DNA of 64,000 nucleotides from Eretmocerus hayati (lineage: Eukaryota; Arthropoda; Insecta; Hymenoptera; Aphelinidae): contig CM056742.1 in the NCBI GenBank assembly GCA_029851415.1, positions 14,363,736-14,427,735 of the forward strand, read 5' to 3'. Under the pieces are notes generated by a model. The model did not search any database, was not told where the DNA came from, and saw nothing but the letters and a program-made list of their open reading frames with translations. Positions 1 to 11,179 of this stretch are shown here, piece by piece; positions within the stretch are counted from its first letter, which is position 1, and each line of letters begins with the position of its first letter. Both the position numbers and the translations under genes were made by a program.

Positions 1-655
1 CGCGTCCGAGTAATGGGTTCCTGTCCTGAGCCGTAGGCGAAGGTCGAAATCAACAGGAGGATGCGAAAAATAGGTTTTCACCCGTGTATCGAAAACTATT
101 TTTCAATATCCTGTGCGTAAAAGTGCACTGTGCGCACAGTTTGTCGACTTTTACTCACAGTTTATCGAAAAGTATAGTTAGATACAAGGGCGTAAAACTT
201 ATTATCCGCATCCTCGTGATGATTCCGACCCTCATCTGCAGCTCGGGCCGGAAACCCATCACTCGGACGCGAACGAAACGTTTTATACTCTTGTATCGAA
301 ATGCACTATTTTGACAAACTGTGAGAAAAAGTGGAAAATCAGTGCGAAAATAGTACATTTCGATACAAGGGCGTAAAACGTTTTATTCGCGTCCGAGTGA
401 TGGGTTTCCGGCCCGAGACGCAGGCGAGGGTCGGAACCAACACGAGGATGCGAATAATAGGTTTTACGGCCGTGTACAGTTTGTCGACTTTTACTCACAG
501 TTTATCGAAAAGTATAGTTAGATACACGGCCGTAAAACCTATTATTCGCATCCTCGTGATGGTTCCGACCCTCGCCTGCGTCTCGGGCCGGAAACCCATC
601 ACTCGGACGCGAATAAAACGTTTTACGCCCTTGTATCAAAATGTACTATTCATCC
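1..655. repeat. Hairpin repeat array, left edge
   Basis: Units of about 125 bp run from GATACAAGGGCGTAAAAC to GGTTTTACGGCCGTGTATC, and each unit is itself palindromic (GTGATGGGTTTCCGG pairs with CGGAATCATCAC-type sequence). Units at about 357-478 and 522-642 are inverted to each other around a spacer with GTCGACTTTTACTCACAG. The array is cut by the window edge. The same family recurs at 47930-49640. Confidence 0.8.
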
Positions 656-1237
656 ATCGAAATGATTTCCACATCCAGAGCTCATTTGGAGACTGTTGTG
701 AGTTCAGATTTTGGGAAGCATTTGAACCGGCAAAATCTGTATCTTATGAATTGCATGGGAGTCAGTAGATGAGCGTGGGAAATTTGAAAATCCAAATTAC
801 GTGTTTGTTTCGTCATGCCCGATGTTCACCGCAAAATATAAACGAAGACTTTGTTTGTAGGCAGGAAAGTCTTGCTTTGCTACTGGTCTCTTAGAGAGCA
901 ATGCACTTTGATCGGTTAGGTACGATTGCATATGGTCAATTCCGTAGATAGTGAAATTTTCTTGGTTCCAAGTTCGACTATGTTCCCCAGCCTTGAATGC
1001 TGACTTTGACTTCACTCTATGTTCCAGTCTGTTGGGAGCCAACTATATTTATTGTATTCGTATGATTCTAGGTAGTATGGTTTTTTGTATCAAATTATTT
1101 TAGTCAAAATGTCATTGGTTGATTTCTTTGTAGTGAGTTTATTGTTATTGAATATGAATTCATTCACAATGATGTTCATCTCCTGATTACAGGTGATCAG
1201 AATCTTGAACGGAATCTCCATTATACTATATCAAAGG
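655..1237. other. Gap between hairpin array and zinc-finger copy 1
   Basis: The stretch 770-860 is a diverged relative of repeats at about 27680-27770 and 33045-33135 (shared GGGAAATTTGAAAAT and TTGACTTGTC-like text). I see no convincing exon. This is where a third exon of copy 1 would be expected, and none with a matching acceptor and frame is visible. Confidence 0.4.
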
Positions 1238-2605
1238 CTAAGAGATTTCATTTTCATCATGAAAGTCCGTATATCCTGTCAATTTGGTAACACTGTTGGG
1301 AGGTTCAGCATTAGATTCGCTAGGAAGATCTCCACCAAATAGATGAGTGATCATGTGCTTGTCTAAATTTCCTAAAGTTTTGTAGCTCTTGCAACATAAC
1401 TCGCACTCAAACAATTTTTCCTTTGAGTGAACATTCATGTGTTCCGTTAATTTGCATCTCTCTCTAAAGCACTTGCAACAGACTTCACACCGGAAACTCC
1501 TTTGATCCTTGTGAACTTTAATATGCCGTCGTAGGCTACTCCCATCACTGAACTGTTTTCCACAAAATTCACATAAATATGGTTTCTCGCCAAAATGAAT
1601 CCTCTTGTGAATTTCTAATTTCGAACTGTCCCTGAACTTTTTACCACATTGTTTGCATGGAAAAGGTCTCTCGTCAGCGTGAGTCATTTGATGGCTCTTC
1701 AAGTGCCATTTATTATCGAAAACTTTGTAACAAATATTGCACAAATGTGAATCATCAGTTTTGTGAATTTTTTCATGAGTCTTCAAGTCAGTCATACGAA
1801 TGAAACCTTCGTTGCAAATATCGCACGAGTAGCGTTTCTCTTTCGGATGAACTCTCAACATGTGTTGATAGAGTCGACAACTTGTTAGAAATTCCTTACA
1901 ACAAAATTTGCACGCTGACATTTTTGTGACAGTGCAGTCTTCATTTTGTTCACCCATTCCGTGCGCATCACCTGGAATTCCGTCTGGTAACAGAATGAAT
2001 TTGATATAATAGTGGTGAAAGATCATTGGAATATGACATGAAGAATCAGTTCGTTGGATGATCACCAGATTTTCTCAACCTCGTGGGTTATGCAGAATCT
2101 ACTGATTACTGTGTATTCAACATTTCGATTCATATTCATCAGTGGCACGAAGACTGACACACCCGTTATATCGGCTCCGATAGATCGACCTCAGAGACTA
2201 AAAAATTGGTCTCACTAGCACCCAATAAGACAATTGCGGTAGGCGTTGAGCCGCTGAAGAGAATGCGTCACCTTTCCGTGCCGTTGAGACAAAATTTTTA
2301 GTCTCTGTACCCTTGAGAAGACTGTGTTTGAAGAGGATAGTTTTTGTGCCACTCAGGAGCAAGGACAGATCCACGGGAGGAGCGATGCCCCCCCCCCCCC
2401 CCGGAGCCAGAAATTTTGCATGGGCAACATAGGGAATACCATTGGTTGAACGGGAAATGTATGGCAATGGATATTTTCGACCGAAATAATCTGAAATCTT
2501 GAATCCAAAGGTTTACTTACGTTCAGGATTAGGTGTAGTTGTACTTTCGGATAGAACTTGTCCACACAAGATCCAAAGCGTAATTGAAACAATGATAAAT
2601 TCCAT
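1238..2605 (-). CDS. Secreted C2H2 zinc-finger protein, copy 1 (two exons, truncated C-terminus)
   Basis: Predicted exons are 2605-2521 and 1971-1238, joined phase 1 to phase 1 (C + GT gives Arg), giving about 272 aa. Exon 1 encodes MEFIIVSITLWILCGQVLS followed by ESTTTPNPE: a signal peptide with a likely cut at VLS|E. Exon 2 begins after an ATTCCAG acceptor and encodes an acidic stretch, then seven C2H2 fingers (CKFC..., CDIC..., CNIC..., CKQC..., CEFC..., CEVC..., CELC...). Only the finger 4-5 linker resembles TGEKP (FGEKPYL). The frame ends at a TAG where copy 2 reads TTG, and further stops follow, so this copy lacks the acidic tail of its paralogues. The reading frame also runs upstream of the acceptor, so an unspliced nuclear product is the main alternative. 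The fingers are certain; the splice model is inferred from agreement of all three copies. Confidence 0.78.
2521..2605 (-). CDS. Signal-peptide exon of zinc-finger copy 1
   Basis: This 85-nt exon opens with ATG and closes at a GTAAGTAA donor, leaving one extra base (phase 1). It encodes a short N-region, the hydrophobic core IIVSITLWILCG and a VLS|E cleavage site, then a Thr-rich stub (STTTP). The nucleotide string rc(CTTGTCCACACAAGATCC) in its middle recurs at the same place in the copy 2 and copy 3 exons and nowhere else that I found in the window. Confidence 0.72.
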
Positions 2606-3380
2606 TTTTCAAGGCAGAACGTCAAGAGTATAAGTTGTAGTGACGTACTCGAATGACTAGCGAGATCAGTCGGTTTCTCATCCAATCTAGGTTATCTGAG
2701 CTCAGAGGTCAAGTCCAAATTCAAGGCAAAAACCATCACCTATACATGGTCACTCCAGGATCATTAGATATAGATACTTTGTTTCAATGGTAACCAACAG
2801 TTACAGCACGTCAAGCTGTAAAGTATTTTCATCCAACCTACTAGCCATACTAGCATGAATTCAAAGTTCACTCTGTTGATTAGTTCTTTTCTATCTGAAT
2901 GGCGAGCCTGAACATTTGATTCCATCTTTGAAGTCTCCTTCAGCACTATAGCTCCAAGAATGCTCCATAATCTAGTCATTCGTATTCTATTCACGTGTTT
3001 TTTTTTTTTTTTTTTTTTTTTTTGTCAAAATCAAACATTTTCAATTCTGATGGTAATGGGACAGCTGAACCAACATTAGCAATGTTGGCGTCATAGTCTA
3101 TCTGTATGAGTAGGATCCCGTCAATAAGAGTTGAAAACTACTAAAACGCCACCAATATGATAACATATTTGCGTAATATCTGTTATATCGCGTAAGCCAT
3201 GATTGATTCATCATCCATCGAAAGTATGAGGAGTATTTTCAGACCTTATGACACGAAATATTCAAAACCTAGACCAAACAGGATGACGGGATCATTTCTG
3301 CATCTGAAGCTACTATAGGTGTTTGTTGTAAGCAAAAATATTGCAAGGCATGAGGACCCTCAAAATAAGTAGATTTCACA
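2606..3380. promoter_or_regulatory. 5' flank of zinc-finger copy 1, paralogous to the copy 2 flank
   Basis: The stretch 2865-2995 aligns by eye with 10060-10190 (shared TTGATTAGTTCTTTTCTATC and ATTCGTATTCTA). About 3040-3110 aligns with 10200-10275 and, more weakly, with 17215-17275 upstream of copy 3 (shared ACAGCTGA/ACAGCTGG near GAGCAAT/GAGCAGT). This is the likely promoter region on the minus strand. A T-tract of about 23 lies at 3000-3023. Confidence 0.45.
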
Positions 3381-3770
3381 TTACACAGGTGAGAGTTTCC
3401 ATGGAACTTTCAACTATTGACCCTCCGAAATGGAAAACAACTTTTTCATCGCACACTTTTGAATTGGATATTCTTAGAGCTTGAAAGCATGTGAAAAAAG
3501 TGGTGCCACTCTCTTCCAAGCCAAGGTATCTGGTTCAGAACGACAAGTACGGAATTTTACTCCTGAAACATTTGTGAATCAACTTCAATTGAATGAATTC
3601 GATTCAAAACGTTGTCTAGACGATAGATTGGGATTATATTTCACCTGGCTTGACTTGAAGATAAATTTTATGATTGGTTTTTCCGAAACTCGACGTAAAT
3701 TCCCAAAATCGGGTCACGGGCTATGAGTCTCATTTCAATTTCCAGAGTATACCGTGGTGTCATTTTGTTC
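3380..3770. repeat. Segment paralogous to zinc-finger copy 3 intron 2
   Basis: From about GAGAGTTTCCATGGAAC the sequence aligns with 11690-11968 (GAGGGGTTTCCGCGGAAC...) and continues into 12695-12780 on the far side of the MITE there. Frames are not conserved between the two, so the 81-residue open stretch at 3481-3726 is unlikely to be coding. The pair records an older duplication within the array. Confidence 0.5.
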
Positions 3771-5470
3771 ATATTTCATCCGTGTTACAGTAACTCGTTT
3801 CTTCAACACCATTTGACCTCCGCCTTCTTTGGTGTTAATTCACAAATTCGTCAGAACTTTGTATTTATTCCGGCATCAACGGGTATAGCCGAATACGATG
3901 GTAAAATCGGCCGCAGGCTACATCGCCAGGAAAATTATAAGGTCCAGTGTACCTGTGAAATATACTTCCAAAAAATATTCAGACCTTCAGAAACCTCCAG
4001 GCTGGCATAACCTTAATAAAAATTCTTCATCATACTCATTCACCTGAAGCGAGGCCATTCAACTAAAAAATCTGAAATAATAACCTATACATGCTCCAAC
4101 AAAACTAATAGGAAGAAATTTTTCTCAGGATTCTTGATTGTCATGCAGTGGCTAGATAAAGGTATTTCAAATTCTCAAAAATCCAACAAAAACGAAGTGA
4201 TAGGTACAAGCGGGGAAAGATTTCTTCTAGTGTGCTTTTGTGCGTACCAGGAAAACAATTTTGTGTTGTCATTTAGGTGGCTCAATACCTCGAAAACATT
4301 GAAAACTCCCACAACCACGGTTTTTTACTTGAAAAGCTTAGTTGAACTCACTCATTACCTTTCTTCAGAAATGAGACCATTTGCTCCGAAAGAATCGTCA
4401 AATTTCACATGGAAAACCGTGTTGTGAGGATTGGTTAGGTGATTTACGGACGGAACCTAACCCCAAAACAACCAAAACTTCTCAGACAATCACTGCCTAA
4501 GCTCCAAAGACGATCAGAGCTTCTTATGCTCAATGTACGCTCCCAGAAGTCATTGATATTTAAGCCATCGAGGAGTCCATCAAAGAATGGGATGCGGTGG
4601 TGCTCAGTATCAGATTCCCCTCGCCCTCGCCCCATAAAGAACCATACGGATGGTCCCATGAAGAACCCTTCGATTCATATAGCGTCTAGTTATTCTCATC
4701 GGGCGAGACATTAAAATAATCTTTGATTGCCTTGTTTAGCGTGCGGTTCTATAATTTGGGCACTATTTAATGCGCGTCAAGATGGTATTTGAAAGCTGAA
4801 CATCTACGAATATATTCCGCGATATGCGTATGCACACCGTATTTGGAGATTCGAATGATGAAAATTGTAATTCTAAGGGAGTGTCTACAACTGGCAGGAG
4901 CGCTTATCCTATCCAAAAGTACACGCGGAGTCAATGAATTCTTTCCGGATAAATGCGGAGAACTCACCACAGTTGTGAGGGTGAACCATGCAAACAAATG
5001 AAAGTTGTTGTGAGTTCTTGCACCTCTTCTGGAAAGTACCCATTGATTTCGAGTGTACAACGAACGCACCAGTCTTACCTCTTGATGTCGCTCTTGTGCT
5101 GTAGGCAATCGTGCCAATCGTTTCGCCCTTTCTAGGTCTGCCTCCAGTTCTGCTAATGTGAGGGTACTCTAGTTTTCGAGGCATTCTACCACTTGAATAG
5201 TTATTCTGCACCAATCGCCTTTTTTTTCTCTGATGAATTTTTGAGAATTTGAAATATTTTACTAGTCGCTGCAAGACAATAAAAAATTCTAAGAATAATT
5301 CTCCCTCTCTGTTTCATTGGGATAGATTTTTGTGATTTTTTTCAGATATTTTAGATGATTTGCCTCGCGACAGTTGGTAGAATCCCGGAATACAGCTTTT
5401 CGAGGTTATGTTGGCCTGGAGGGGACTCAAGGTCTGAAAATTTTACAGGGAGTATGTTTTTACAGGTAGT
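3770..5470. other. Non-coding stretch, nothing recognised
   Basis: Open frames here are short, overlap on both strands and lack family features. I see no RNA gene or clear repeat. Confidence 0.3.
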
Positions 5471-6425
5471 GATTGAGGATGTGGGTGGAAAAAGGGCGTA
5501 ACTGCAAATTGGTCATTTTGAGAAAATCAATAAAAAGTTAATAGAAACCGCTAGAGTTGAGCTCCCTCATTTCGAAGAAGATAGCATTCTCGAAATAGCC
5601 CACCCCGAGCCGAGGGGTGAAATTCGATTTCGAGCTTTTTCCAGCAATTTCAAAAAATGCAATTACGCCCTTTTTCCGAATACAAGGTCGAATTTCGGTC
5701 CTTCTTCCTCACAAAAAGTGGAATCAAATCTCGAGATCAAGTCCAATCATCTCCAAATTTTTTGAGAGTGTTCCTGGGCATGTTTTGAAAGATGTCTGAT
5801 TGCTATGAGGTGGTTCGATTCATGCTCCACGGTTTTATGGAGACGAAAAGCTTCCATCAGTCGTGTGGAAATGACGGGAGATTTTTTTCACTAGGGGAGG
5901 GTAAGAACACTCAATTTGAAGGTAAAACAACATGTTTTCATCGTTATATTAGGTGAAAAAGCGTTTCCAGGCTCTGAAGAATTTTTATAAAATTTTTCCT
6001 CAGTAATTAGGCCCTTTTTTCCAGATCCGCTCTCACTTACGCCCTGTTACAGATTAATTACGCCCTTTTGAATCTCTTCAGTCAGGTTTTTAAGCCCTTT
6101 TTCCAAATCCTGTTGGGCTGAGCAAAAAAGGAAGCCCTGTTTTTGAAATGATAACACAGCAGTTACGCCCTTTTAACATCTTATCATAGCAGTTACGCCC
6201 TTTTAACATTCTATCATTGCACTTACGCTCTTTTATCGTGCAGATGAAAGGGTGTAATGGCGGTCACACCCTTTTATCTGCCAGGTGGTTTTTGGGGTCT
6301 TCCGAAAAACGTATTTCAGGGGGTGGTAGATCTTGGTATAGGGGCTCAAAAAAAGCGATATCCGGAAACAGGGCATAATGGCGGTTACGCACTTTTTCCA
6401 CCCACCCCCTCAATTGAAATCTATA
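5470..6425. mobile_element. Non-autonomous TIR element with internal TTACGCCCTTTT repeats
   Basis: The ends are inverted: GATGTGGGTGGAAAAAGGGC near 5478-5500 and the complement GCACTTTTTCCACCCACC near 6390-6408. The motif TTACGCCCTTTT (or its complement) recurs many times inside, including three 30-bp tandem units at 6159-6248 (GCAGTTACGCCCTTTTAACA). It lies just downstream of the copy 2 terminal exon on the minus strand. Confidence 0.65.
6160..6248. repeat. Three 30-bp tandem units
   Basis: Units start at 6159/6160, 6189 and 6219 and share GCA(G/C)TTACGC(C/T)CTTTTA. They sit inside the TIR element and may be transposase-binding repeats. Confidence 0.75.
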
Positions 6426-6464
6426 ATTTTCTTGGCGATGCTGCCTCGGGCCGATTTGATCATC

Positions 6465-6745
6465 TCATCCGGCTATGCTTTTTGCGTGAATGACACGAAG
6501 ACGGGCCACTTGTCTCCAGAGATATTCTTGCTCTTCTGGATGAGGTTGAAATAATTGATGCTGTACAGGAGATGATGGTTCAATTATATTATCGTATCCA
6601 TCCTGAGAAAGAAGGTTAATGTATCTACCCTCAATTATCTGCGTTGGTGATCCATGATGTGATTGATCGTTTTGTTCCACGAGAAGATTGACTTCGGACG
6701 TTGTAACTAACTCTTGCTCAGATGAAGGTACATTTGAGGCGCAAT
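6465..6745 (-). CDS. 3' terminal exon of zinc-finger copy 2
   Basis: The exon follows a TCCTAG acceptor in phase 1 and encodes CASNVPSSEQELVTTSEVN, then an acidic Gln/Ser/Pro-rich tail. It contains QIIEGRYINLLSQ and DNIIEP, alignable with DGRYIESACVSQ and SIIESL in copy 3. It ends in TGA at 6465-6467. No membrane segment or known domain is visible. Confidence 0.62.
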
Positions 6746-9700
6746 CTAGGATAACCCATGTTAACTGATCATTTAGGGCTTATCCTTAGATCGAAAATTT
6801 GATACCTACTTCCAGCTACAGATTCGATAGAAATAATAATTTTTAGACACCACACTTGGTTCAACTACTAAGGTTGAGTATCAATGGAAAAAAAACTGAG
6901 AGCTGAACATGGGAAGACGTTGGTTTTGATTTTTTTTTGTGATTATTGAAACAAGACCAAGATTGCAATCGAGCTGAGGGCTATTTTGATAGTATACTAT
7001 CAAGAGATTAGTTGATTTTCATAGTATACTATCATAAAATCCCACTTGCAAAATAGTTTCATCGAAGCAAAACTGATGAAAAAAACAGCTGTTTCATGAA
7101 TATCGTGAACGGAAATATCATTTCACAAGTTCAGATACAATTCTCATAAAATTCCTTTGCTGTTGGTAGCATTCTCTTTTTGAATTATCTTTGAAGATGG
7201 GTAAATATCTCATGTATTTCAAGTATCCAAATCTTGCTCACCTGCACCACGTTCTGCATGCTCTACGAGTGTTTCGTGACAATGCCTTGATACTTCTATT
7301 CTCATACGATAATTTTCAAGTGTTTCGCGACAGTGTCGATGTCCATTCAACACATCGTCGTCATCCGGTGGAAGCGTTGTCACTTCGATGGTAGCGTCGA
7401 GATGATTTGAATCTGAAGCATATTCAGTAACTGATTAATCAATCAGATAATTTTTCTTCGTCGGCTATGCGTCTATTTAGCAAACCTACACATCACTCTA
7501 GGGGAAAAATTTTTGAGTCACCTCAACACAAACAACTTTGACAAGAAATTATCAGAAAACCTGAAGAAATTGGTTATAATTCACAAAATTTATCGCAGGT
7601 ATTTGATGCAAAAATTTTCGAAAAGGCCAACGAGTGCTAATGAATTTCACGATCTTCGGGATGAAATCGAAAAAATCTGATTTTTCAAGAATTTCACGGA
7701 AGAATTGTGAAAATATGCTGGGAATCGAGCAATTTTCCCAATTGTGATGGGCATTTTCATGGAAATTTTCTCAAGTGAGATATGATCCATGAATAGCACA
7801 GCAATTTTAAACAGGCGCATCAGGAATTGAATGCCGTTGGATGAATAATGATATCTCGGTGGAATATAAGATAATAGAACATACTTGTGAGTGGATCTAC
7901 TTGATTGATATTTCTGCTGACGCAGACATCTTGTTGCGCATCACTGACAGTTGCAAAATCTTCATTACACCCAAAAGGCAAAGAGGCCTTTTCTCCATCA
8001 TGAAATTCCGTATATCCTGTCAACTCGGTCACACTGTTGGAAGGTCCAGGATCAAATTGGCTATTAAACTCTCCCCCAAATAAATGAGTAATCATGTGCC
8101 TGTTCAGACTACTCAAGGCCTTGTAGCTCTGGTCACATAACTCGCATGCAAAGAATTTTTCCTTCGAGTGAACATTCATGTGTTCCGTTAATCTGTAACT
8201 TTCTCTGAAGCACTTGCCACACATTTCACACGAAAAACTCCTCTGATCTTTGTGAAATTTAATATGCCGTCGTAGACTACTCCCATCACTGAACTGTTTT
8301 CCACAAATTTCACACAAATACGGTTTCTCGCCAAAATGAATCCTCTTGTGAGTTCCTAATTTCCAATTGTCCCTGAACCTCTTACCACATTGTTCACATA
8401 GAAAAGGTCTCTCATCAGCGTGATTTATTTGATGGGTCTTCAAGTGCCATTTATTATTGAAAACTTTGCTACAAATATTGCACAAATGTGAATCATCAGT
8501 TCGGTGAGTTTTTTCATGAGTTTTCAAGTCAGTCATACGAATGAAACCTTCATTGCAAATATTGCACCAGAAGCGTTCTTCACACGGGTGAAGTTTCCAT
8601 ACGTGTTGATGAAGTTTTGCACTGGTTTGAAATTTCTTAGAACAAAACTTGCATGTTGACATTTTTGGGACAGTGCAATCTTCATTTTCTTCATCCATTC
8701 CGTGCACATCACCTGAAAATCCGGCTGGAAACAGAATGAATCCGGTAAAATAGTTGTGAAAGATCATTGGAATATGACATGAAGAATCAGTTCGTTGGAT
8801 GATCACTGCAAGTAGGATACAGTCGTCAGATTTCACCAAATTTTCTCAACCTTGTGGGTTATGCAGAATCTACTGATTACTGTGTATTTAACATATTATA
8901 CGTTGAATCTCGTACATTTATGGCAACATTCCATGATTTTCAAATAGCATATTATGCACTGATTTAAAGTCTGTAAAGGTAACTCATCATTTTGTACAAA
9001 TCCTATTTTACTCTTTCTGAGATGCAGATCACGATCTACTCTAACGAGCCGCTTTCACCGATTATATCGGGGCATGTTGATTCATAGCTCCAGGATATTA
9101 ATGAAAATTCGTGATAATGAAAAATCTCAGCATGGCGCTTTCGCTTGTAAGCAACAGTTGCCCTATACATCATTAACCAATTATGTTACCCTATACATCA
9201 GTTACCCTATACATCATTAACCAATCATTAACCAATGATGTATAGGGTAACTGTTGAACAAGAAATGGATGATCACGAATATATTCTGATCGAGATTGTA
9301 TTAAGGACATGTGAAAGTCAACTTTTACCGACACTCCAAATCCTTACTTATTTAATTATTTCTACAAAATCTACGAGATATATCAAAAAAGTGCTTCCAA
9401 GAAAGCCTGCTACAGCTTCAGATCTATCAGTTAAGAAAAGAAATGAGTGAATTGAGTGAATATAGCCTCCACAATCAACTTTTGAAGATTACAATTGAAT
9501 TGAGAAATCTGCACTTTACCGACACTCCAAATTGCTACTTATTTAATTTTTCTCGCGTAATCTAAGAGATAAATAAAAAAAGTGCCTCCAAGAAGCCCTG
9601 CTAAATCTTCAGATCTATCTTTAAAAAAGAAAAAAAGAGTGGATTGAGTGAATATTGCCCCCACAATGAACTTTTGAAGATCACAATTGAACAAATTGAA

Positions 9701-9814
9701 CTTTGACATCCCCATCAATCTCGCCAGGGCTTACTTACCTATAGGATCGGGCGTAGTTGTTTTTCCGGATACAGCTTGTCCACACAAGATCCAGATTGCA
9801 ATGACAAATTTCAT
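6465..9814 (-). CDS. Secreted C2H2 zinc-finger protein, copy 2 (three exons)
   Basis: Predicted exons are 9814-9739 (76 nt), 8712-7885 (828 nt) and 6745-6465 (281 nt). They total 1185 nt, exactly 395 codons including stop (394 aa). Exon 1 gives MKFVIAIWILCGQAVS|GKTTTPDPI, a signal peptide. Exon 2 follows a TTTTCAG acceptor (G + GT gives Gly) and carries DVHGMDEENEDC, then seven C2H2 fingers at about residues 46-237, then an acidic region ending at a GTATGT donor. Exon 3, after a TTATCCTAG acceptor, keeps phase 1 and encodes an acidic Gln/Glu/Ser-rich tail with IIEGRYI and NIIEP. Introns are about 1.0 and 1.1 kb. The last codons lie about 40 bp from a repeat element (5470-6425) that may have cut off further coding sequence. 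Function is unknown: the fingers are of nucleic-acid-binding type but the protein should enter the secretory pathway. Confidence 0.8.
7885..8712 (-). CDS. Seven-finger C2H2 exon of copy 2
   Basis: Fingers in order start CKFC, CNIC, CNIC, CEQC, CEIC, CEMC and CELC, each with the C-x2-C-x12-H-x3/4-H pattern. Fingers 4 and 5 (NWKLGTHKRIH, DGSSLRRHIKFH) are nearly the same as in copies 1 and 3, while finger 1 varies most. The intron sequence just upstream is also alignable with copy 1 (for example the shared stretch GTGGGTTATGCAGAATC on the plus strand), so the duplication covered introns too. An unspliced ORF extends to 8839 and to 7820; I prefer the splice sites because both are conserved in a paralogue. 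Confidence 0.9.
9150..9258. repeat. Short hairpin repeat
   Basis: CAACAGTTGCCCTATACATC at the left pairs with GATGTATAGGGTAACTGTTG at the right, with two direct copies of CCCTATACATCATTAACCAA between. It lies in intron 1 of zinc-finger copy 2. Confidence 0.75.
9739..9814 (-). CDS. Signal-peptide exon of zinc-finger copy 2
   Basis: This 76-nt exon runs from ATG to a CCTATAG|GTAAGTAAG donor in phase 1. The product MKFVIAIWILCGQAVS has a Lys N-region, a hydrophobic core and an AVS|G cleavage site with small residues at -3 and -1. It is slightly shorter than the exons of copies 1 and 3 through codon-sized deletions in the hydrophobic core, which implies selection on the frame. On the minus strand GATAAAAATC occurs about 85-90 bp upstream of the ATG and is followed about 25 nt later by TCATACAGTCC, a possible TATA/initiator pair. 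Confidence 0.72.
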
Positions 9815-10381
9815 TTCTGATGTCAGAATGTCACAAATATGTTGTAGTGATATATTCAAACGACGGACTGTATGAGATTAGTCGATTTTTATCCGATGTA
9901 GTTTTCCGAGCTTAGGCATCAAGTCCAAGTTTGGAATAGATCATATTCATCTATGAATAGTCACTTCAGAATCATTTTCAACAGTAACTCACAGACACAG
10001 CATAATAAGCTATGACGTATCAGTCTACTTGAGTCACCATCCTAGCAAGAATTAAATGTTCATTTTGTTGATTAGTTCTTTTCTATCTGAAGGACGAACC
10101 TGAATATTTGATTTCACCTTTGAATACTTCATCAGTGCTATAACTCTAAAAATGCTTCATGATCTAATAATTCGTATTCTACTCGGATACTTGATCAATT
10201 GAAATTAGACTTTTAATAACTTTTGGTAGCAATGAGACAGCTGATCTTACATGAGCAATGTTGACTTTGTAATTTATCAGCGTGAACAGTATCCTATCGA
10301 TAAGAGCTATCAAGATGCAAAGAATGGTATAATTTTCGATATATTTGCGAAACTTTTGCCGAATCTTGAGTGTCATGTATC
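9815..10381. promoter_or_regulatory. 5' flank of zinc-finger copy 2
   Basis: The region aligns with the copy 1 flank over about 9820-10340. On the minus strand GATAAAAATCG with a downstream TCATACAGTCC is a weak TATA/initiator candidate about 60-90 bp before the ATG. No regulator site can be named. Confidence 0.4.
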
Positions 10382-10594
10382 CAGGGTTTTTAACGAAACC
10401 TACTTTCAATTTCGTTGAATTTTGTTGAATTCTATCCAATGACCAAATACATAATAAAATACCACTCAAAAAATCATAACCATCATAATGTGATGATTAT
10501 GATTTTTAGAGTGGGATTTCGTTATGGAATGGGTCATTAAATAGGGCTCAACGAAATTGAACAAAATTCAAAATGGATTTCGTTAAAAACCCTG
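10382..10594. mobile_element. 213-bp palindromic MITE with 8-bp target duplication (hAT-type)
   Basis: The ends CAGGGTTTTTAACGAAA and TTTCGTTAAAAACCCTG are inverted, and most of the element folds on itself. It is flanked by CATGTATC at 10374-10381 and again at 10595-10602. An 8-bp duplication and a CAGGG start fit a hAT-derived MITE. Confidence 0.88.
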
Positions 10595-11179
10595 CATGTA
10601 TCCAACGCGTGAGGAATAGTTTCAAAAGTTGATGCAAGAAATCATCCCAGCCGAGACTGTATAGGTTTCTAAGAGACTCTCATCGTACAAGATGCAACTG
10701 AAAAAAAACACTTGTCAAAATTTGAGTTTGAACGAACACGTGCCCAGTTTGGTTTTAGTTAAATTCAGAATCTTACTGGCCTTGTAACTCCTTCGCCTAT
10801 AGATTTTTTTACAGCTACATTTCTCTATGAATACATTAAATAGTCTAAGTTTGAGTTGCCAATCATCATAATATTAATTATGCTATATGAGCAAACGAAT
10901 CAGAGGATCTTGTCGTTCATTCATGTTGCGCTCCAGGTATTTTTATTAACAAATTTACTCCCGTAACCCATCAGATCCATTCCTCACAATTCTCTATTTT
11001 TTGTTCATATCGTTCAACTGTGAATGACTGTTCGTCTTAGTTTCAGGGGCTTACTCATCTTCCCACAGTTTGCAAAATTCATATCAATAATCAAGTCGCA
11101 GACCTTCTCATAGTTTCATCATTCAGTCTTGACCTAAACCAAAAAATGCATATTCCCGTAGTTTGCCTTTTCCTGAAAC
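10595..11179. other. Spacer between copy 2 flank and copy 3 terminal exon
   Basis: No open frame with family features is visible. The 3' UTR of zinc-finger copy 3 should lie in its right part. Confidence 0.3.

Noticed and set aside
331..768. 145-residue plus-strand open frame
   Set aside because: It runs through both arms of an inverted repeat, so it is repeat sequence rather than a gene.
797..1042. 81-residue minus-strand frame as a third exon of zinc-finger copy 1
   Set aside because: No acceptor in the right phase, no similarity to the copy 2 or 3 tails, and it overlaps a dispersed repeat.
2387..2403. C tract as a feature of the copy 1 intron
   Set aside because: Simple homopolymer with no partner sequence or inverted ends nearby.
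3481..3726. 81-residue plus-strand frame as a gene
   Set aside because: The paralogous segment near 11800-11960 has indels that break the frame.
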